DNA from: Sciurus carolinensis
Lineage: Eukaryota; Chordata; Mammalia; Rodentia; Sciuridae
DNA: 64,000 bases
Reading direction: 5' to 3'
Assembly (NCBI RefSeq): GCF_902686445.1
Contig: NC_062232.1
Span: 73,735,440 to 73,799,439, forward strand
Both the position numbers and the translations under genes were made by a program. The notes beneath the pieces are model-generated. The model was not told the origin of the DNA. It worked only from the letters and a program-made list of their open reading frames with translations, and ran no database searches. This document shows, piece after piece, positions 46,231 to 58,282 of the stretch. Numbering within the stretch: the stretch's first letter is position 1; each line of letters begins with the position of its first letter.

Positions 46231-48720
46231 ATTTGTTTTCAATTTGACTATTAGGAATGTTCTCAATTTTAATTTGAGGTTATTATATTTAATTTTCAGT
46301 CAACATTTACCTAATTTTGGATTAAAGTCTATGGGAATGGTCATATCTGTTTCTTACTCTGAGGTTCAAAATTTGAAGAGCTCAATAGTGAATATTTAAT
46401 TGTGCTCATTAAATAGAGAAAGGTGCATAAAGATATCTGCATAGTTTCATTAATAGCACATGATTGTCAAAATATTTCATTGAAATTGACAGGAAATGAT
46501 ATATCTTAGTTAAACATGATTGAGGTTCAGTTCTTTATTATGAATGTAGTCCACTATAAATGGATAATAAAATATTCATAATCAATATTTGTATTATAAA
46601 TGTTAAATCCAAGTGAGAAAACTCTAAAATTTTTATCAATCTGTTATAAAATAATTCATCTCAAAATTTAGCTATAAATTTAGTAAACTTGCTGATAAAA
46701 TATTTTGTTATTAAAGTTGGCAATCTAGGTTTAAAGAAACACTCAGAAATGATGTGGATATGTTGAATTTTGAATAAATTTACTTAATAGAAAATAAAAC
46801 CATCCTGGGAGAAGAAGTTTAAATTCTGATTATAAATAAAACATTAATTTTCTTAATTTGTTGTGCTTTGGAGATTTCCCCAAATCTCAGTTCAAATGCT
46901 CTCTAGACTGAAAGGCTTAAATATAATTCAAAATTCTTGCTAGGTAGATTTGCAACATTTCACGATTCAAATTAATGCATATAGTTGAGAGGCAACAGGC
47001 TATTTTCTGAACTATTGATTTGATTTGTCTCTTAATGCCTTTTATTTTGATTCAGTGAACTATGGTGTAAGTGGTTTCACATTAGTAGAACTTTCTCCTT
47101 CTTTAGGCTTTGAAGGAACTGAATGTCAGTGCTTTTTTTCCTACTGAATTATTGCTTTAAATGAAATAGTAAAGAATGAAGTAGCAATCAGTAACCTGAA
47201 AAATTTTATTAGCCTCAAATTAATCCACATATTTCCAAAATGTCATATTGGAAATTTGGCATTCTTTTGCTAAAGTTCTACATTCAGATATGATTACTAC
47301 ATTTTCAAAACCAAAATGAATCATAACTTTGATGTAGTAGTCTAACACAAAGGACAAAATTAGACTATAAAAACATTTTATAATTTTCAGGAAAGAATCA
47401 TACAGTAAATATAGAGATATAGGTGATGTTTTACTATCAGGCAGATATAAGTATAAAAATATTCAAGTATGTTGAATTAAACATGCCAAATAACATTTTA
47501 TCTCCATATTTTGTGACTATATGGTTATATCCTGCCTTCCTGACTTTGACAGAATAAATAATATATGAAATAACTACATAATTTGAGAAAATAAGTTTTT
47601 GGAGAAATATAAACAACATCTGATGGTCAACTAAAATTTTCTCTTTTTATGAACTTGAAACATTCTCTTTCGTAAAACTAAAAGTGCAGTGCACTTGTCT
47701 TCATTTAGAAAAGGACTGTCATTGTATATATTTGCATACTAGGCCTGGAGTTGAACCAAAGTAAAACATCTTGAATGAGAAAATTTTTAGGTAAAGCACA
47801 TAAATTCTCAGTCACAGAAATTAAGGCAAGTTTTTTTTTTTTTTTAAACTGATGGTTAATTTGATTCTTAGGGTTGTAGAATAAGAGAAAATTAAACTTG
47901 TACAGAGCTTGATTGTAACAGAGTTTCAGTGGGAACATCAAGTGAATCCTTTCAGGGTATGTAGTAAATATACCTAATTAAATAGTATGTCTTTCTGAGG
48001 TCTTATTTTTCACTGTTTATAAAATGAAAGAAAGTAGATATTTTATGAGGAATTTGGGCAAATAACCACTCACAAATATGTCATGATTTAATAAATAAGT
48101 TTTGATAGAACAAAACCGAGTCTACATTACTGACTTAAATTTACTGTTTATGTTATTCTTAAAAGTATCAATATGTATATTATGATAAATGTAATAAATT
48201 CAGGAAAGCATGTCTGTTAAACAAAATTCAATAAATACAGTTTATTTTCCCATTATTTTATAAAAGAAAACTATATCTCAAAATAAGGATGAGGATATTA
48301 AGTTTTAAATATAACTTATATAATATATAAGTTTTAAATAAAACTTATATAATATATAAGTTTTAATAATTTGCCTAAAGAAAATGTCTACTTATTATAT
48401 TAACCCTATTTTTATATTGTAATAGGAGAATTAAACAGAGATTTACCCCTTTAACACAATATTCAGTATATAATATGGTGTTGTCAGAGTGGACAAAACA
48501 GGTTTGAATCTCCCCAAAAATTTCCCTCTTAAGGACACTGACACTATGTAATATGTCCTACAGGTCTGTAATAGAGATTTATGCATGGAGGTTTTTGGAA
48601 TTTTTTTGTTTTTAAATTTGACTTGACTAGGAGTTTGTTCCCTGGTAAAACTGCCTCCAATGGGTGTTTTCCAAACAATCAATAACATGATACATACGTG
48701 ACCAGGTAAAAAATTATTTA
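46231..48720. other. Anonymous AT-rich sequence
   Basis: About 2.5 kb with no recognised gene or interspersed repeat, apart from a short palindromic tandem repeat at 48300-48366. Minus-strand open frames near 47437-47941 and 48443-48688 are short and featureless. Confidence 0.5.
48300..48367. repeat. 29-base AT-rich tandem repeat with internal palindrome
   Basis: Two copies (48300-48328 and 48329-48357) and a partial third. Each contains cttatataatatataag, an almost perfect inverted repeat that could form a hairpin or cruciform. Confidence 0.85.
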
Positions 48721-48724
48721 AAAT

Positions 48725-48837
48725 TCCCTTTTATGACATATGAGAAAGAGGATTACACAGGGGTTTTTGAAAAGATACATATTTCTGGGTATCTACAATC
48801 CTACTCATATATACAGGACAGTAAAGAAAATGTGACA

Positions 48838-48875
<38 letters not shown>

Positions 48876-49270
48876 ATGGATTATTACTCAGAAGAATGAA
48901 ATTATGGCATTTGCTGGTAAATGGATGCATCTGGAGAATATCATGCTAAGTAAAATAAGCCAATCTCAAAAAACCAAAGACTGAATGTTTTCTCTGAAAT
49001 GCAGATACTAATTCAAAATAAGGGGGGTGTCTAGGAAAGAATAGAGTTACTTTAGGTAGAGGGGAGTGACAGGAAGGGAGGAGAAAGGGGGTAGGAAGTA
49101 TTACAGAATTAATCGAACATTTTTACTCTATGTACATATATAACTATACAACTGGTGGGATTCCACATCATGTACAATCACAAGAATGAGAAATTATACT
49201 CCATTTATGTATGGTGTATCAAAGTGCATTCTACTGTCATGTATAATTAGAACAAATTTTAAAAATGCAT
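48725..49270 (+). mobile_element. L1 3' end, ORF2 C-terminus and 3'UTR
   Basis: The ORF2 end (ggattattactcagaagaat, tttgctggtaaatggatgca, catgctaagtaaaataagcc) leads into the purine-rich 3'UTR (aggagaaagggggtaggaag) and the conserved block ggtgggattccacatcatgt to aattagaacaaatttt. A CA microsatellite (48836-48870) sits at its left edge. Confidence 0.85.
48836..48870 (+). repeat. (CA)n microsatellite
   Basis: CA run with one interruption, within or beside the L1 3' end. Confidence 0.93.
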
Positions 49271-49639
49271 GTAATTTTTTTTAAAAAGTATTAAAAAAAC
49301 CCCAAGAATATCTTCAAAAGAGTCCTAACTTTTCCCATTGACTGACCATCAGGTTTACACTATGAAGACATGAAGGCTAAATTTTTTTAACTATCCCAAT
49401 ACTCACATACATACGTGCACACACACACACACACGCAGCCCTATGGTAGAAAAGAAAGTCTCACTGTTTCAAAACATTTGAGAGAAATTATGTCCAATTA
49501 GTGGAACACTAAGCTAATTGTGCAGATACTTCAGTGACACACATGACAATAAGTACAGACTCTACAGAGTGAGTACAGGAAGTTATTAATCTAACACCAA
49601 CAACTATAACAACTGCCACAAATTTTAAAAAGTGACAAC

Positions 49640-51120
49640 AGACCCAGAAGAGGAGATGATACCAAATTTAATTTTCACAGTTGCCAAAGTATATTATTTA
49701 TAATGTCCAGTTTTCATAAGAATTTTAAGTCATAGAATAAATATAAAATAGTGGTCAATACACAAGAAAACATTTAATAAAAATTATTATTGACACTTTT
49801 GGGAATCATTGCATTGAAATTATACAAAGACAAACTAACTTATGGAAAGATATTTGGAGTAATAAAGGAAAAAATGCCTAAAGATTTTAAGTATGGTAAA
49901 GAAAATATAATGATATTTTATCAAAAATACCAATATTATTTTTGAGGATATTAACAAGGAGAGAAATTATAAAAAGAGAAAAGGACAGAAATCTTGGTGC
50001 TGAAAATCCAAGACTTATTTATTAAATATATAATAAACTGGGCATGGTGGTTCCTGACTCTAATCCCAGTGGCTCAGGAGGTTGAGGCAGGAGGATTGCC
50101 AGTTCAAAGCCAATCTCGGCAACAGCAAGGTGCTAAGCAACTCGGTGAGACCCTGTCTCTAAATAAAATACAAAATAGGGCTGAGGACATGGTTCAGTGG
50201 TCAAGTGCCCCTGAGTTCAACCCTGGCAATAAAAAAAGTGTTAATAAATGGGTTCAATAGCAAATGTGTATTGATATAAGAAATACCAATTGAGATTCCT
50301 AATCTAAGGAGGAGAAAAAAAACAAGAATGAAGAAAATGAGTTTAAAAGATCTGTGGAGCAATTACCAACCATATGAACATGCACATAACAGGAGATCCA
50401 GGAGAATAGGATGGAAGAAGACAGAAATCATATTTGAAGGAATAATGGGTGAAAACTTTATAAATTCAATGAAAATATCATTCTATACATTAAAAAAATA
50501 AGCAGTGTAATTAAAATGCTTGTCTATACCATAGTCAAATACTGAAATCTAAATACATAAGTAGAAATTTGAAGGTAGTAAGAGGGAAAACATGTCTTAT
50601 GATGTACAAAACATCCTCAATTAAGATTAATGTTTAACAAAATGTGAGAAATCATGAGATTAGAAGGTAGTGGAATGACATACTAAAAATGCTAACAATT
50701 CTATCAATGAAGAATATTAATTCCAGCATAAATATTGCTAAAAAATGAAGAAAACATTCTATTAACAGATGAACAAAAACTGAAAGAATTCATCAATAGT
50801 AGACCTTCATGACAAGAAACATTAAACAGTCTACAAATGGCCAAAATTAAAGAATGCTAGAAAATAACTTCAATCCACACACACACAAATAGTGACGAAC
50901 AGCTGTAAAGGAAGTACATATGAAAGATATTAGACATATGTACTTTAGATCACTTTCTTCTATGAGATTTAGTAGAAAATTGCACAAAGCAATAGATACA
51001 ATATTTATGGTTATTATATAAAATATACTGTGTGACAAAAATAGTACATAGGGAGTGAGATGGAGCAGGGATAAACTACAGTAAAACTTCTGTATATCAC
51101 TGAAATTTAATTTAAACATA
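49640..51120 (+). mobile_element. Ancient L1, ORF1-side region
   Basis: Blocks such as gaagaggagatgataccaaa, agagaaattataaaaagaga, aatatttgaagg-type (catatttgaaggaataatgg near 50430) and gaacaaaaactgaaagaatt (50771) follow the order of the ORF1-side region of old L1M or HAL1 elements. There is no open frame. A SINE interrupts it at 50037. Confidence 0.55.
50037..50236 (+). mobile_element. Composite B1/ID-type SINE
   Basis: B1-like start actgggcatggtggttcctg with aggttgaggcaggaggattg, and ID-like 3' half ggctgaggacatggttcagt. Relatively well preserved. Confidence 0.92.
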
Positions 51121-51124
51121 AGAT

Positions 51125-51690
51125 TTTTTTTAAGATATCAGTTTTAGAAGTAATGTCAGCAAAATTGTGGTTAGGAAGATACAAGCCCTGGGTTGCCCAC
51201 AGAAATATCAAAAGAATAAACCAGCTAAAATAACCTTATTGGAACTCTGAGAATTGTCAAAATATAAAAGCAGTGTAAATGCCCAATTAAGAGAGCACCA
51301 CATTAAAAGTGACAGGAAATTTCATTGTGCTTTAATTTACATTGGTTTCATCCCATCACAAGCATTATGCCATCTTGGTGTGGAGGAGATGACCATCTAA
51401 TTCCAATTTTCTCACGGAAACAAGAAGAAACAGAGCAGACATTATTTGCTGCCTTCTACCTTGTCTTAGAACTGACTGAAAGATTGGTCTCTTGCCTAAC
51501 TCATACCTCAAGCAGGTATAAGCAACAACCATTGCTCATTGGAAGTTTTGAGGAGACTAGAGACTTAGGGATGCCTGGAGCAAAGGATTATTGGTGGAAA
51601 CATATATTGCAAGAATTAAATCCCTGCCTGAGGTGTAATTGGAGTAAGATTATTTCGGAAATTGAGACATTTTAAAACAGCCATGTATGA
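51125..51690 (+). mobile_element. Possible L1M 5'UTR-like segment
   Basis: The block cccacagaaatatcaaaaga followed by ataaaccagctaaaataacc resembles the start of old L1 5' regions. The rest is not clearly aligned. A 116-codon open frame at 51325-51675 has scattered cysteines and no domain I know. I treat it as chance or fossil sequence. Confidence 0.35.
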
Positions 51691-52163
51691 GAGAATTAAA
51701 TACTAAGATGTGGTCACAGTCAAGAAACATCCTCAAGATAGTGGTGGGTGAGTACTGGGCAGCAAGTGGCGATCCTCAGGAGGCCAAGCCCCAGGGAACT
51801 ATCCGCTGTCGTGCCCAGGAAACCATCTGCCTGTGAAGAGTCCAAGGCCGCAGGAGAAAGTTGAGGAGGTCTGGTGCAGCCCCTTCACCTGTGAGATACC
51901 CTCCGCCTCCAGGCCTGGTGCACCCCAGGAGCTGGAGGCAGTTCCTGTGGAGGAGTCAGCAGCAGCCTGCTCCTTGTCTGCCCACACAGCACCCTCAGAG
52001 GAGGAGCAGCCTGAAAGCAGTCCAGAACCACCCCAACAGAGACTCCAGAGTAAAAGGGACAGAGATTGTGAGATAATCGAAGAAAAAATTTCTCCTGTTT
52101 GTTGGAATAGTGCCAGGTACCGGTTTTGGAGAACTGACTACACCAGGTATAGATTTTAAAGAT

Positions 52164-52194
<31 letters not shown>

Positions 52195-53280
52195 TATTAG
52201 CAAATTTTGTTCTTTTTTTTCCCCCATTCCCCACAGAATCCCAGATCCCATCTCAAATCATTCCAACTGGCTGTGGAGAGCTTAATGCACTTCCTCTGCC
52301 TTTTTTCCTTTTGTTTTTAAACTTTTTGCATCAGTATTTAAGTTTTTCACATACTTTGCATGTTTATTGAAAAATGTAAGCTTTTTGGTCAATCTGTGGA
52401 CATGACCATATATGAAGAGATGAATATGTCAAAAGAGGTATCAAATGAAGTGATAGGGTCCACAATGGAGAAATTGAAGTGGTGCATGAAATTGCCAAGA
52501 TAATGTGCCACAAAAAATGATGGTGTAAAAGCTTAGTCTTTTTTTTTTAATTAAAAAAATTATTATGATGCATTTTGTGAGGCAGGTTTACAGCACTACA
52601 AGTCTTGCTTAAGAAGGAAAGAAAAAAACACCAATACCCAGATTTTTAAAAAAGATCATAGTCTTAGAAGTTCATTTAAACCATGGGAACTTTTCACTTA
52701 TCTCATGTTAGCTGTACCAGTCAGTGGTTAAGTAGAACTGCAAGTTGTATAGGCTTTATTGTTTATGCTGGTTTATGACTTTAATAAAGTGAAATTATGT
52801 ATTACCAGGGGAGTGTTTTGAAATGTGACTATTGTATCAAAACAAATCTTGATATCCAGAAGCACATGAAGTTTGCAACTTTTCACCCTGACCGTTTAAA
52901 AAAAAATCCGCAGTCATCTTGGACCTTTTAAACACAAACTTTAAACGCAAACAAGCTGTAATAAGTGGAATGGTTGCTGTTTATAATGTGGTATTTTTTT
53001 TATTACAGCAGATGGCAGATGGTGCCTTCTTTTCCAGTTTTCTTTGAGAATACAGGATGAAAAGACTTCTGATGCAAGAGTTTTGTGTAGCATGTTTATC
53101 ATTTGTAAATACTGGAGAAGCTTTAACCAATTTGACTTACAGAAGGAATATAATTTAACTTTTCTTACAAAAATTGCTATTACTGTCCTGCTTAAGGTCT
53201 TCTAATTTTCTGGGAGCACACTAAAAGTGAAAAATAAATGTGAATACAATGTGAAAATAAAAAGTGTTTTCAGAACATAA
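51691..53280 (+). pseudogene. Probable processed pseudogene, parent gene not identified
   Basis: A GC-rich, coding-like segment (about 51760-52160) is followed by about 1.1 kb of AT-rich 3'UTR-like sequence with AATAAA signals at 52783, 53233 and 53257. An open frame at 51833-52159 (108 codons) is rich in Glu, Pro and Ser (PSEEEQPESSPEPPQQ) and ends after an Arg/Tyr-rich stretch. Codable sequence upstream is in other frames. No introns, splice sites or upstream exons are visible, and the segment sits among L1s. I infer a retrocopied mRNA. I do not recognise the protein, and no clear terminal A tail or target duplication was found. Confidence 0.5.
52170..52194 (+). repeat. (ATTT)n short repeat
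   Basis: Six or so TTTA units in the 3'UTR-like part of the pseudogene. AUUUA-rich 3'UTRs are common in unstable mRNAs, so it may be inherited from the parent transcript. Confidence 0.8.
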
Positions 53281-53424
53281 CAAGAAAAACTTAAGCTTTT
53301 TGCAGTGGGTTAATCACAAGACTCAAAATATATCCAGGTCATTCCAGGTTATTAGTGAAGTACTTTCTAAGTACAGAGGTAACCTGTGAAGACTAAGAAA
53401 CTTGACTATTTATCAAATTATGAA

Positions 53425-53425
<1 letters not shown>

Positions 53426-53470
<45 letters not shown>

Positions 53471-53504
53471 CTATATCTATATCTATATACACACACATAT
53501 ATAT
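53426..53504 (+). repeat. Compound (AC)n(TATC)n microsatellite
   Basis: A perfect AC run to about 53464, then atctat units, then a short mixed AC/AT end. Confidence 0.95.
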
Positions 53505-54945
53505 TCCATTAAAAGAAGGCAGAGGAGTAGCTGGCAAAGATTTCCTTCCATTATGTAGGCATGCTTCACACTCTTAAATATTTCCTTTGTTTTGCAGAAG
53601 CTTTTTTAATTTGATTGCATCCTGCATATTTGTTCTTGGTTTTATTTCTTGAGCTTTAGTGCCTGCATCAGTATGATGGAATGTTGACTGTTTTCTTCTA
53701 GAAGTTGCAAAGTTTCTGGTCTAATTCATAAATCTTTGATACACTTTGATTTGATTTTGTCCAGGGTGAGAGATCAGAATTTGGTTTCATTCTTCTACAT
53801 ATGGATATACAGTTTTCCTAGCATCATTTGTTAAAAAGGCCATTTTTCTCCAACATATATTTTGGCACCTTTCTCAAATATCAGATGACTGTATCCATGT
53901 GGTTTTTCTCTGTGTCTTCTATTCTATTCCATTTGTTTTCATGCCTATTTTGATGCCAATACTGTGCTGTTTTGCTGTTATAGCTCTGTAGTATAACTTC
54001 AGGTGAGGTATTGTGATATCTCCTACATCACCATTCTTGTTCAGTATTATTTTGGCTCTTCTGGGTCTCTTAGTTTTACAAATGAAATTTAAAACAGTTC
54101 TTTTCTGACTCGATGAAGAATGTCATTGGTGTTTTGGTGGGAATTTCATTGAATGTGTATATTGCCTTTGGTAGTGTGTCTCTTTTGACAATATTATTTC
54201 TACCTATCCAAGAAAATGGGAAATCTTGTAAGGTCTTCTTCAATTTCTTTCTTTAGTGTTGTATAATTGTACTGTTGAGATATTTTATATCTTTTATTTG
54301 ATTAATTCCAAAGTATTTTGAGATAATTATGAATGAAATAGTTTTCCTGATTTCTTTATCAGCAGAATCACTATTGGAATATAGGAAACTTATTGATTAA
54401 TGATTGTTGATCTTGTATCCTGCTATTTTGCTAAATTTATTTATCAATACTAGAAGATTCTGGTACAGATTTTTGGGTTTTCTAGATATAGGATCATGTC
54501 ATCAGCAAGCAGAGATAATTTGAGTTCTTTTTGTATTTGTATTCCTTTAATTTCCTTCTCTTGCCTATTTGCTTTGAACAGAGTTTTGAGAATTACATTA
54601 AATAAAAATGAGGAGAGTGGACATCTTTGTCTTATTTCTACTTTAAAGGAAAAATTTTAAGTTTTTCTCCATTGACTATGATGTTGTCTTTGGGTTTGTC
54701 AAGTTCAGATAGCCTTTATCATGTTGAGGTAAGTTTTTTCTATGCCTAATTTCTCCAGCATTTTTAACATGAATGGTTGATGGATTTTATCAAAGGCCTT
54801 TTCTGCATCTGTTAAGATGATCTGTTAAGATGATTCTTGTCATTAATTCTATTTATGTGGTGAGTTATGTTTATTGATGGTGTATGTTGAACCAACCTTG
54901 TATCCTTGGAATGAAACCCACGTGACCATAATGTATTATTTCCTT

Positions 54946-55062
54946 GATGTGTTTTTTTTTTTTTTTTTTTTTTTGCGGTACTGAGGATCGAACTCAGGGT
55001 CTTGTGCTTGCGAGGCAAGCATTCTACCAGCTGAGCTATCTCCCCAGCCCAATGTGTTTTTT
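54946..55062 (-). mobile_element. Well-preserved ID SINE (tRNA-derived) with target duplication
   Basis: The element proper is 54952-55050. On the minus strand it starts gggctggggagatagctcag, continues to a B-box-like gttcgatcc, and ends ccgc followed by a 23-base A tail. The A-box region (tagctcagctgg) and B box both look intact, and several CpGs survive, indicating a young copy. Flanks gatgtgttttt and aatgtgttttt are the target duplication, matching the host L1 sequence. Whether it is transcribed cannot be told from here. Confidence 0.93.
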
Positions 55063-56094
55063 AATGAGGTTTGCTAATGTTTTATTAAGGATTATTATTT
55101 CTTTGTTCATTTGGAATATTGGTCTGTAGTTTTCTTTCCTTGATGTATCTTTGTCTGGTTTTGGTGTCAGGGTTATGCTGTCTTCATAGAATATATTTGA
55201 GTGTGCTGCCTCCCTTTCTATTTTATGGTATAGTTTGAGGATCATTGCCATTAGTTCTTCTTTAAAAGTGTGGCAGAACTCGGTTAAGAATCCATCTAGT
55301 CTTGATCTTTTGTTTATTGGAATAGTTTTAACTGCTGTGTCTATTTTGTTACTTGATATTGTTCTGTTTAGAATTTCTGTATCCTCCTAGTTGAATTTGA
55401 ACTGGTCACATGTGTACAGAAGTTTGTTGTACTCTTCTGGATTTTCCAGTTTATTGCAGTACAAATCGTCAAAAAATTTTTCTAAAATCCTTTAGATTTT
55501 AGAAGTGTCTGTGGTGATATCCAGTTTTTCATCTCTGATTTTGTTTTTTTGGATCTTCTCACTCTTTTGTTACTTTGGCTAAGGGTTTATCAATCATAAT
55601 TATCTTTTTGAATAGCCAACTCTTTTTGCATTGATCTTACATATTGTTTATTCTCAATTTCATTAATTTTAGTTCTTATATTTTTCCTGCCTTTTACTGA
55701 TTTTGGAATAATTTGTTCTTTTTTTTTTTTTACTAAGGCCTTAAGTTGGACCATAAACTAATTTATTTGGGATCGATTTTTTAACGTAGGCATTCAATGC
55801 TCTAAACTTCACTCTTAGAACTACTTTCATACTGTCTCAGAAATTTTGGTATGTGCTGTCACTGTTCTCATTTGTTTGTAAAAAGCTTTTTAAATTTCTT
55901 CTCTCATTTATTCTATGATTCATTCTTCATTTAAAAGAGTATTTTTCAATCTCCACGTGTTTATGTTGTTTCCATTATTTTTCTTACTATTTATTTCTCC
56001 TTTCCATTATGATTCCAGAGGATGCATAGAATTATATCCTTTTTTGTATTTACTAAGATTTATGTTGTTCCCTAGAATATGGTCTGTTTTAGTC

Positions 56095-56277
56095 ACTTTT
56101 GTGACCAAAAGACCTGTCAAGAGTATTTAGAGGAGGAAAATTTTATTTGCAGGCTCACGGTTTTAGAGGTCTCAATCCATAGACAGCTGACTCCATTCCT
56201 CCAGGCCCAAGGTGAGGAATAACATCATGGCAGAAGAGTGTGGTGGAGGAAAGTGGCTGAGGACATGATGATCAGGA

Positions 56278-56337
<60 letters not shown>

Positions 56338-56563
56338 TTCAGATCTGTTCAACAAGGAGAAAAACTCCAGGGGCATGCTTCCCGGAAACCACCTCCTCCA
56401 GTCACACTCTACCTGCCCATAGTTATCACTCAGTTAATCCCTATAAGGGTATTAAAGCACTGGGTAGGTTGAAACACTCATAACCCAATCATTTCACCTC
56501 TGAACTTTCTTTCATTGCCTCATAATGAGCCTCTGGGGGATACATAACATCTCAACCATAATA
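56095..56563 (-). mobile_element. Solo MaLR (ERVL) LTR
   Basis: ctgttttagtcacttttgtg at the start and catctcaaccataata at the end, with the full internal block order. A GA microsatellite at 56279-56332 lengthens it. The host L1 resumes at once with gtctattctggaa, so gtct is repeated on both sides. Confidence 0.9.
56279..56332 (+). repeat. (GA)n microsatellite
   Basis: About 27 perfect GA units expanded inside the LTR, at a position where related LTRs have a short agagagag run. Confidence 0.95.
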
Positions 56564-56942
56564 CAGTCTATTCTGGAAAAGGTTCCATGAACTGCTAAGA
56601 AGAAAGCAAAAGCATCTTTTTTTGTGGTGAAAAATTTTGTAGATGACTATTAGGTCCATTATTTTATACTTTTATGTAATTCACACATATCTTTTTTGAT
56701 TTTATGTTTTGACAACCTGTCTCTTGGTGATAAGGGTGTGTTGAAATCATCCAGTACTATCATATTTATATCTGCCTGGGACTTAATGTCAAGAAGTATT
56801 TTTTTAATGTAATCAGGTGAGTTGACATTTGTTATATCTTTTTGTTGCATTATTATCTTCACCAGGATAGTGTGACCTTCTTTGTCATTTTGATTAATTT
56901 TTCCTTGAAATCCTTTGTTAGATGGGAGAACAGTTACTCCTG

Positions 56943-56990
56943 TTGTTTTGTTTTGTTTTGTTTTGTTTTGTTATGTTTTATTTTGTTGTT
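56943..56990 (+). repeat. (TTTTG)n microsatellite
   Basis: Six or more TTTTG units inside the old L1. Confidence 0.9.
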
Positions 56991-57099
56991 GTACCATCCT
57001 TTTACTTTCAGTCTGTGGTTGACTTAGCCTAGGACATAATTCTCAGGGAAATGACACATAGTTATAACTTGTTTAATCCATTATGCTAATGTATGCCTC

Positions 57100-58282
57100 T
57101 TAATTGGGGCTTTTTTTAAATTTGGCTTTTAATTTTTTACAGACTGCATTTTGATTCAATTGTACACAATTGGGGTACATAATTTCATTTCTATGGTTGT
57201 ACACAATGCAGATTCATACCATTCGTGTAATCATACATGTACATAGGGCAATGATGTTTGTCTCATTCCACCATTTTTTATACCCCCTCCCTCTCATTTT
57301 CTTCTACATATTCTAAAGTACCCCAATTATTCTCTCATTCCCCACCCCCAGGCCCATTATATATCATCCTCCACTTATCAGGGAAAACATTCAGCCTTTG
57401 GATTTTTGGGCTTGGCTTATTTCACTTAGCATGATATTCTCCAATTCCATCCATTTATTTGCAAATGCCATATTATTCTTCTTTATGGCTGAGTAGTATC
57501 CATTGTGTATATATACCAGAGTTTCTTTATCCATTCATCTGTTGAAGGGCATCTAGTTTGGTTCCACAATCCAGCTATTGTGAACTGAGCTGCTATAAAC
57601 ATTGATGTGGCTGTGTTACTGTAGTTGGCTGATTTTAGGTCCTTTGAGTATAAACCGAGGAGTGGGATAAATGGATCAAAAGGTGGGTCCATTCCAAGTT
57701 TTCTTAGGATTCTCCATACTGCTTTCCAGAGTGGCTACACCAATTTGCAACTCCACCAGCAATGTAAAAGTGTGCCTTTTTCCCCACATCCACGCCAACA
57801 TTTATTATTGTTTGTGTTCTTGATAAAAGCCATTCTAATTAGAGTAAGATGAAATCTTAGTAGGCCCGAATCTTCATCATGTTGGTTTAGGATCAGACTT
57901 CCTCAATAAGACACCCAAAGCACAAGAAATCAAAGTAAGAATCAATAAATGGGATGGACTCAAACCAAAAGGCTTTTTCTCAGCAAAGGATTCAATCAAG
58001 AATGTGAAGAGAGAGCCTACAGAGTGGGAGAAAATCTTTTCCATATGCACTTCAGATAGAGCACTTATCTCCAAACTTTATAAAGAACTTACAAAACTTT
58101 ACACCAAAAATACAAAGAACCCAATCAATAAATGGGCCAAGGACCTGGACAGACACTTTACAGAAGAAGACACACAGGCAATGAATAAATATATGAAAAA
58201 ATGTTCAACATCTCTAGTAATTAGAGAAATGTAAATTAAAACAACTCTAAGATTTCATCTTACTCCAATTAATTGGGGCTTT
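57100..58282 (-). mobile_element. Younger L1 insertion with 5' inversion (twin priming) and perfect target duplication
   Basis: The copy spans 57114-58268. Part one (57114-57860) is minus-strand: A/T-rich tail, 3'UTR and ORF2 C-terminus, with a coding remnant at 57483-57692 (SMFIAAQFTIAGLWNQTRC). Part two (57863-58268) is the adjoining upstream ORF2 segment in plus orientation, with a coding remnant at 58004-58234 (KREPTEWEKIFSICTSDRAL). The whole is flanked by the perfect 14-base repeat ttaattggggcttt at 57100-57113 and 58269-58282. The flanking host L1 joins smoothly if the insert is removed. Confidence 0.93.

Noticed and set aside
51833..52159. Intact expressed gene
   Set aside because: Neighbouring coding-like sequence is in other frames, no exons or promoter are visible, and a retrocopy explains the layout better.
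54975..55050. A genuine tRNA gene on the minus strand
   Set aside because: The tRNA-like boxes belong to an ID SINE with A tail and target duplication inside an L1. No complete cloverleaf was evident.
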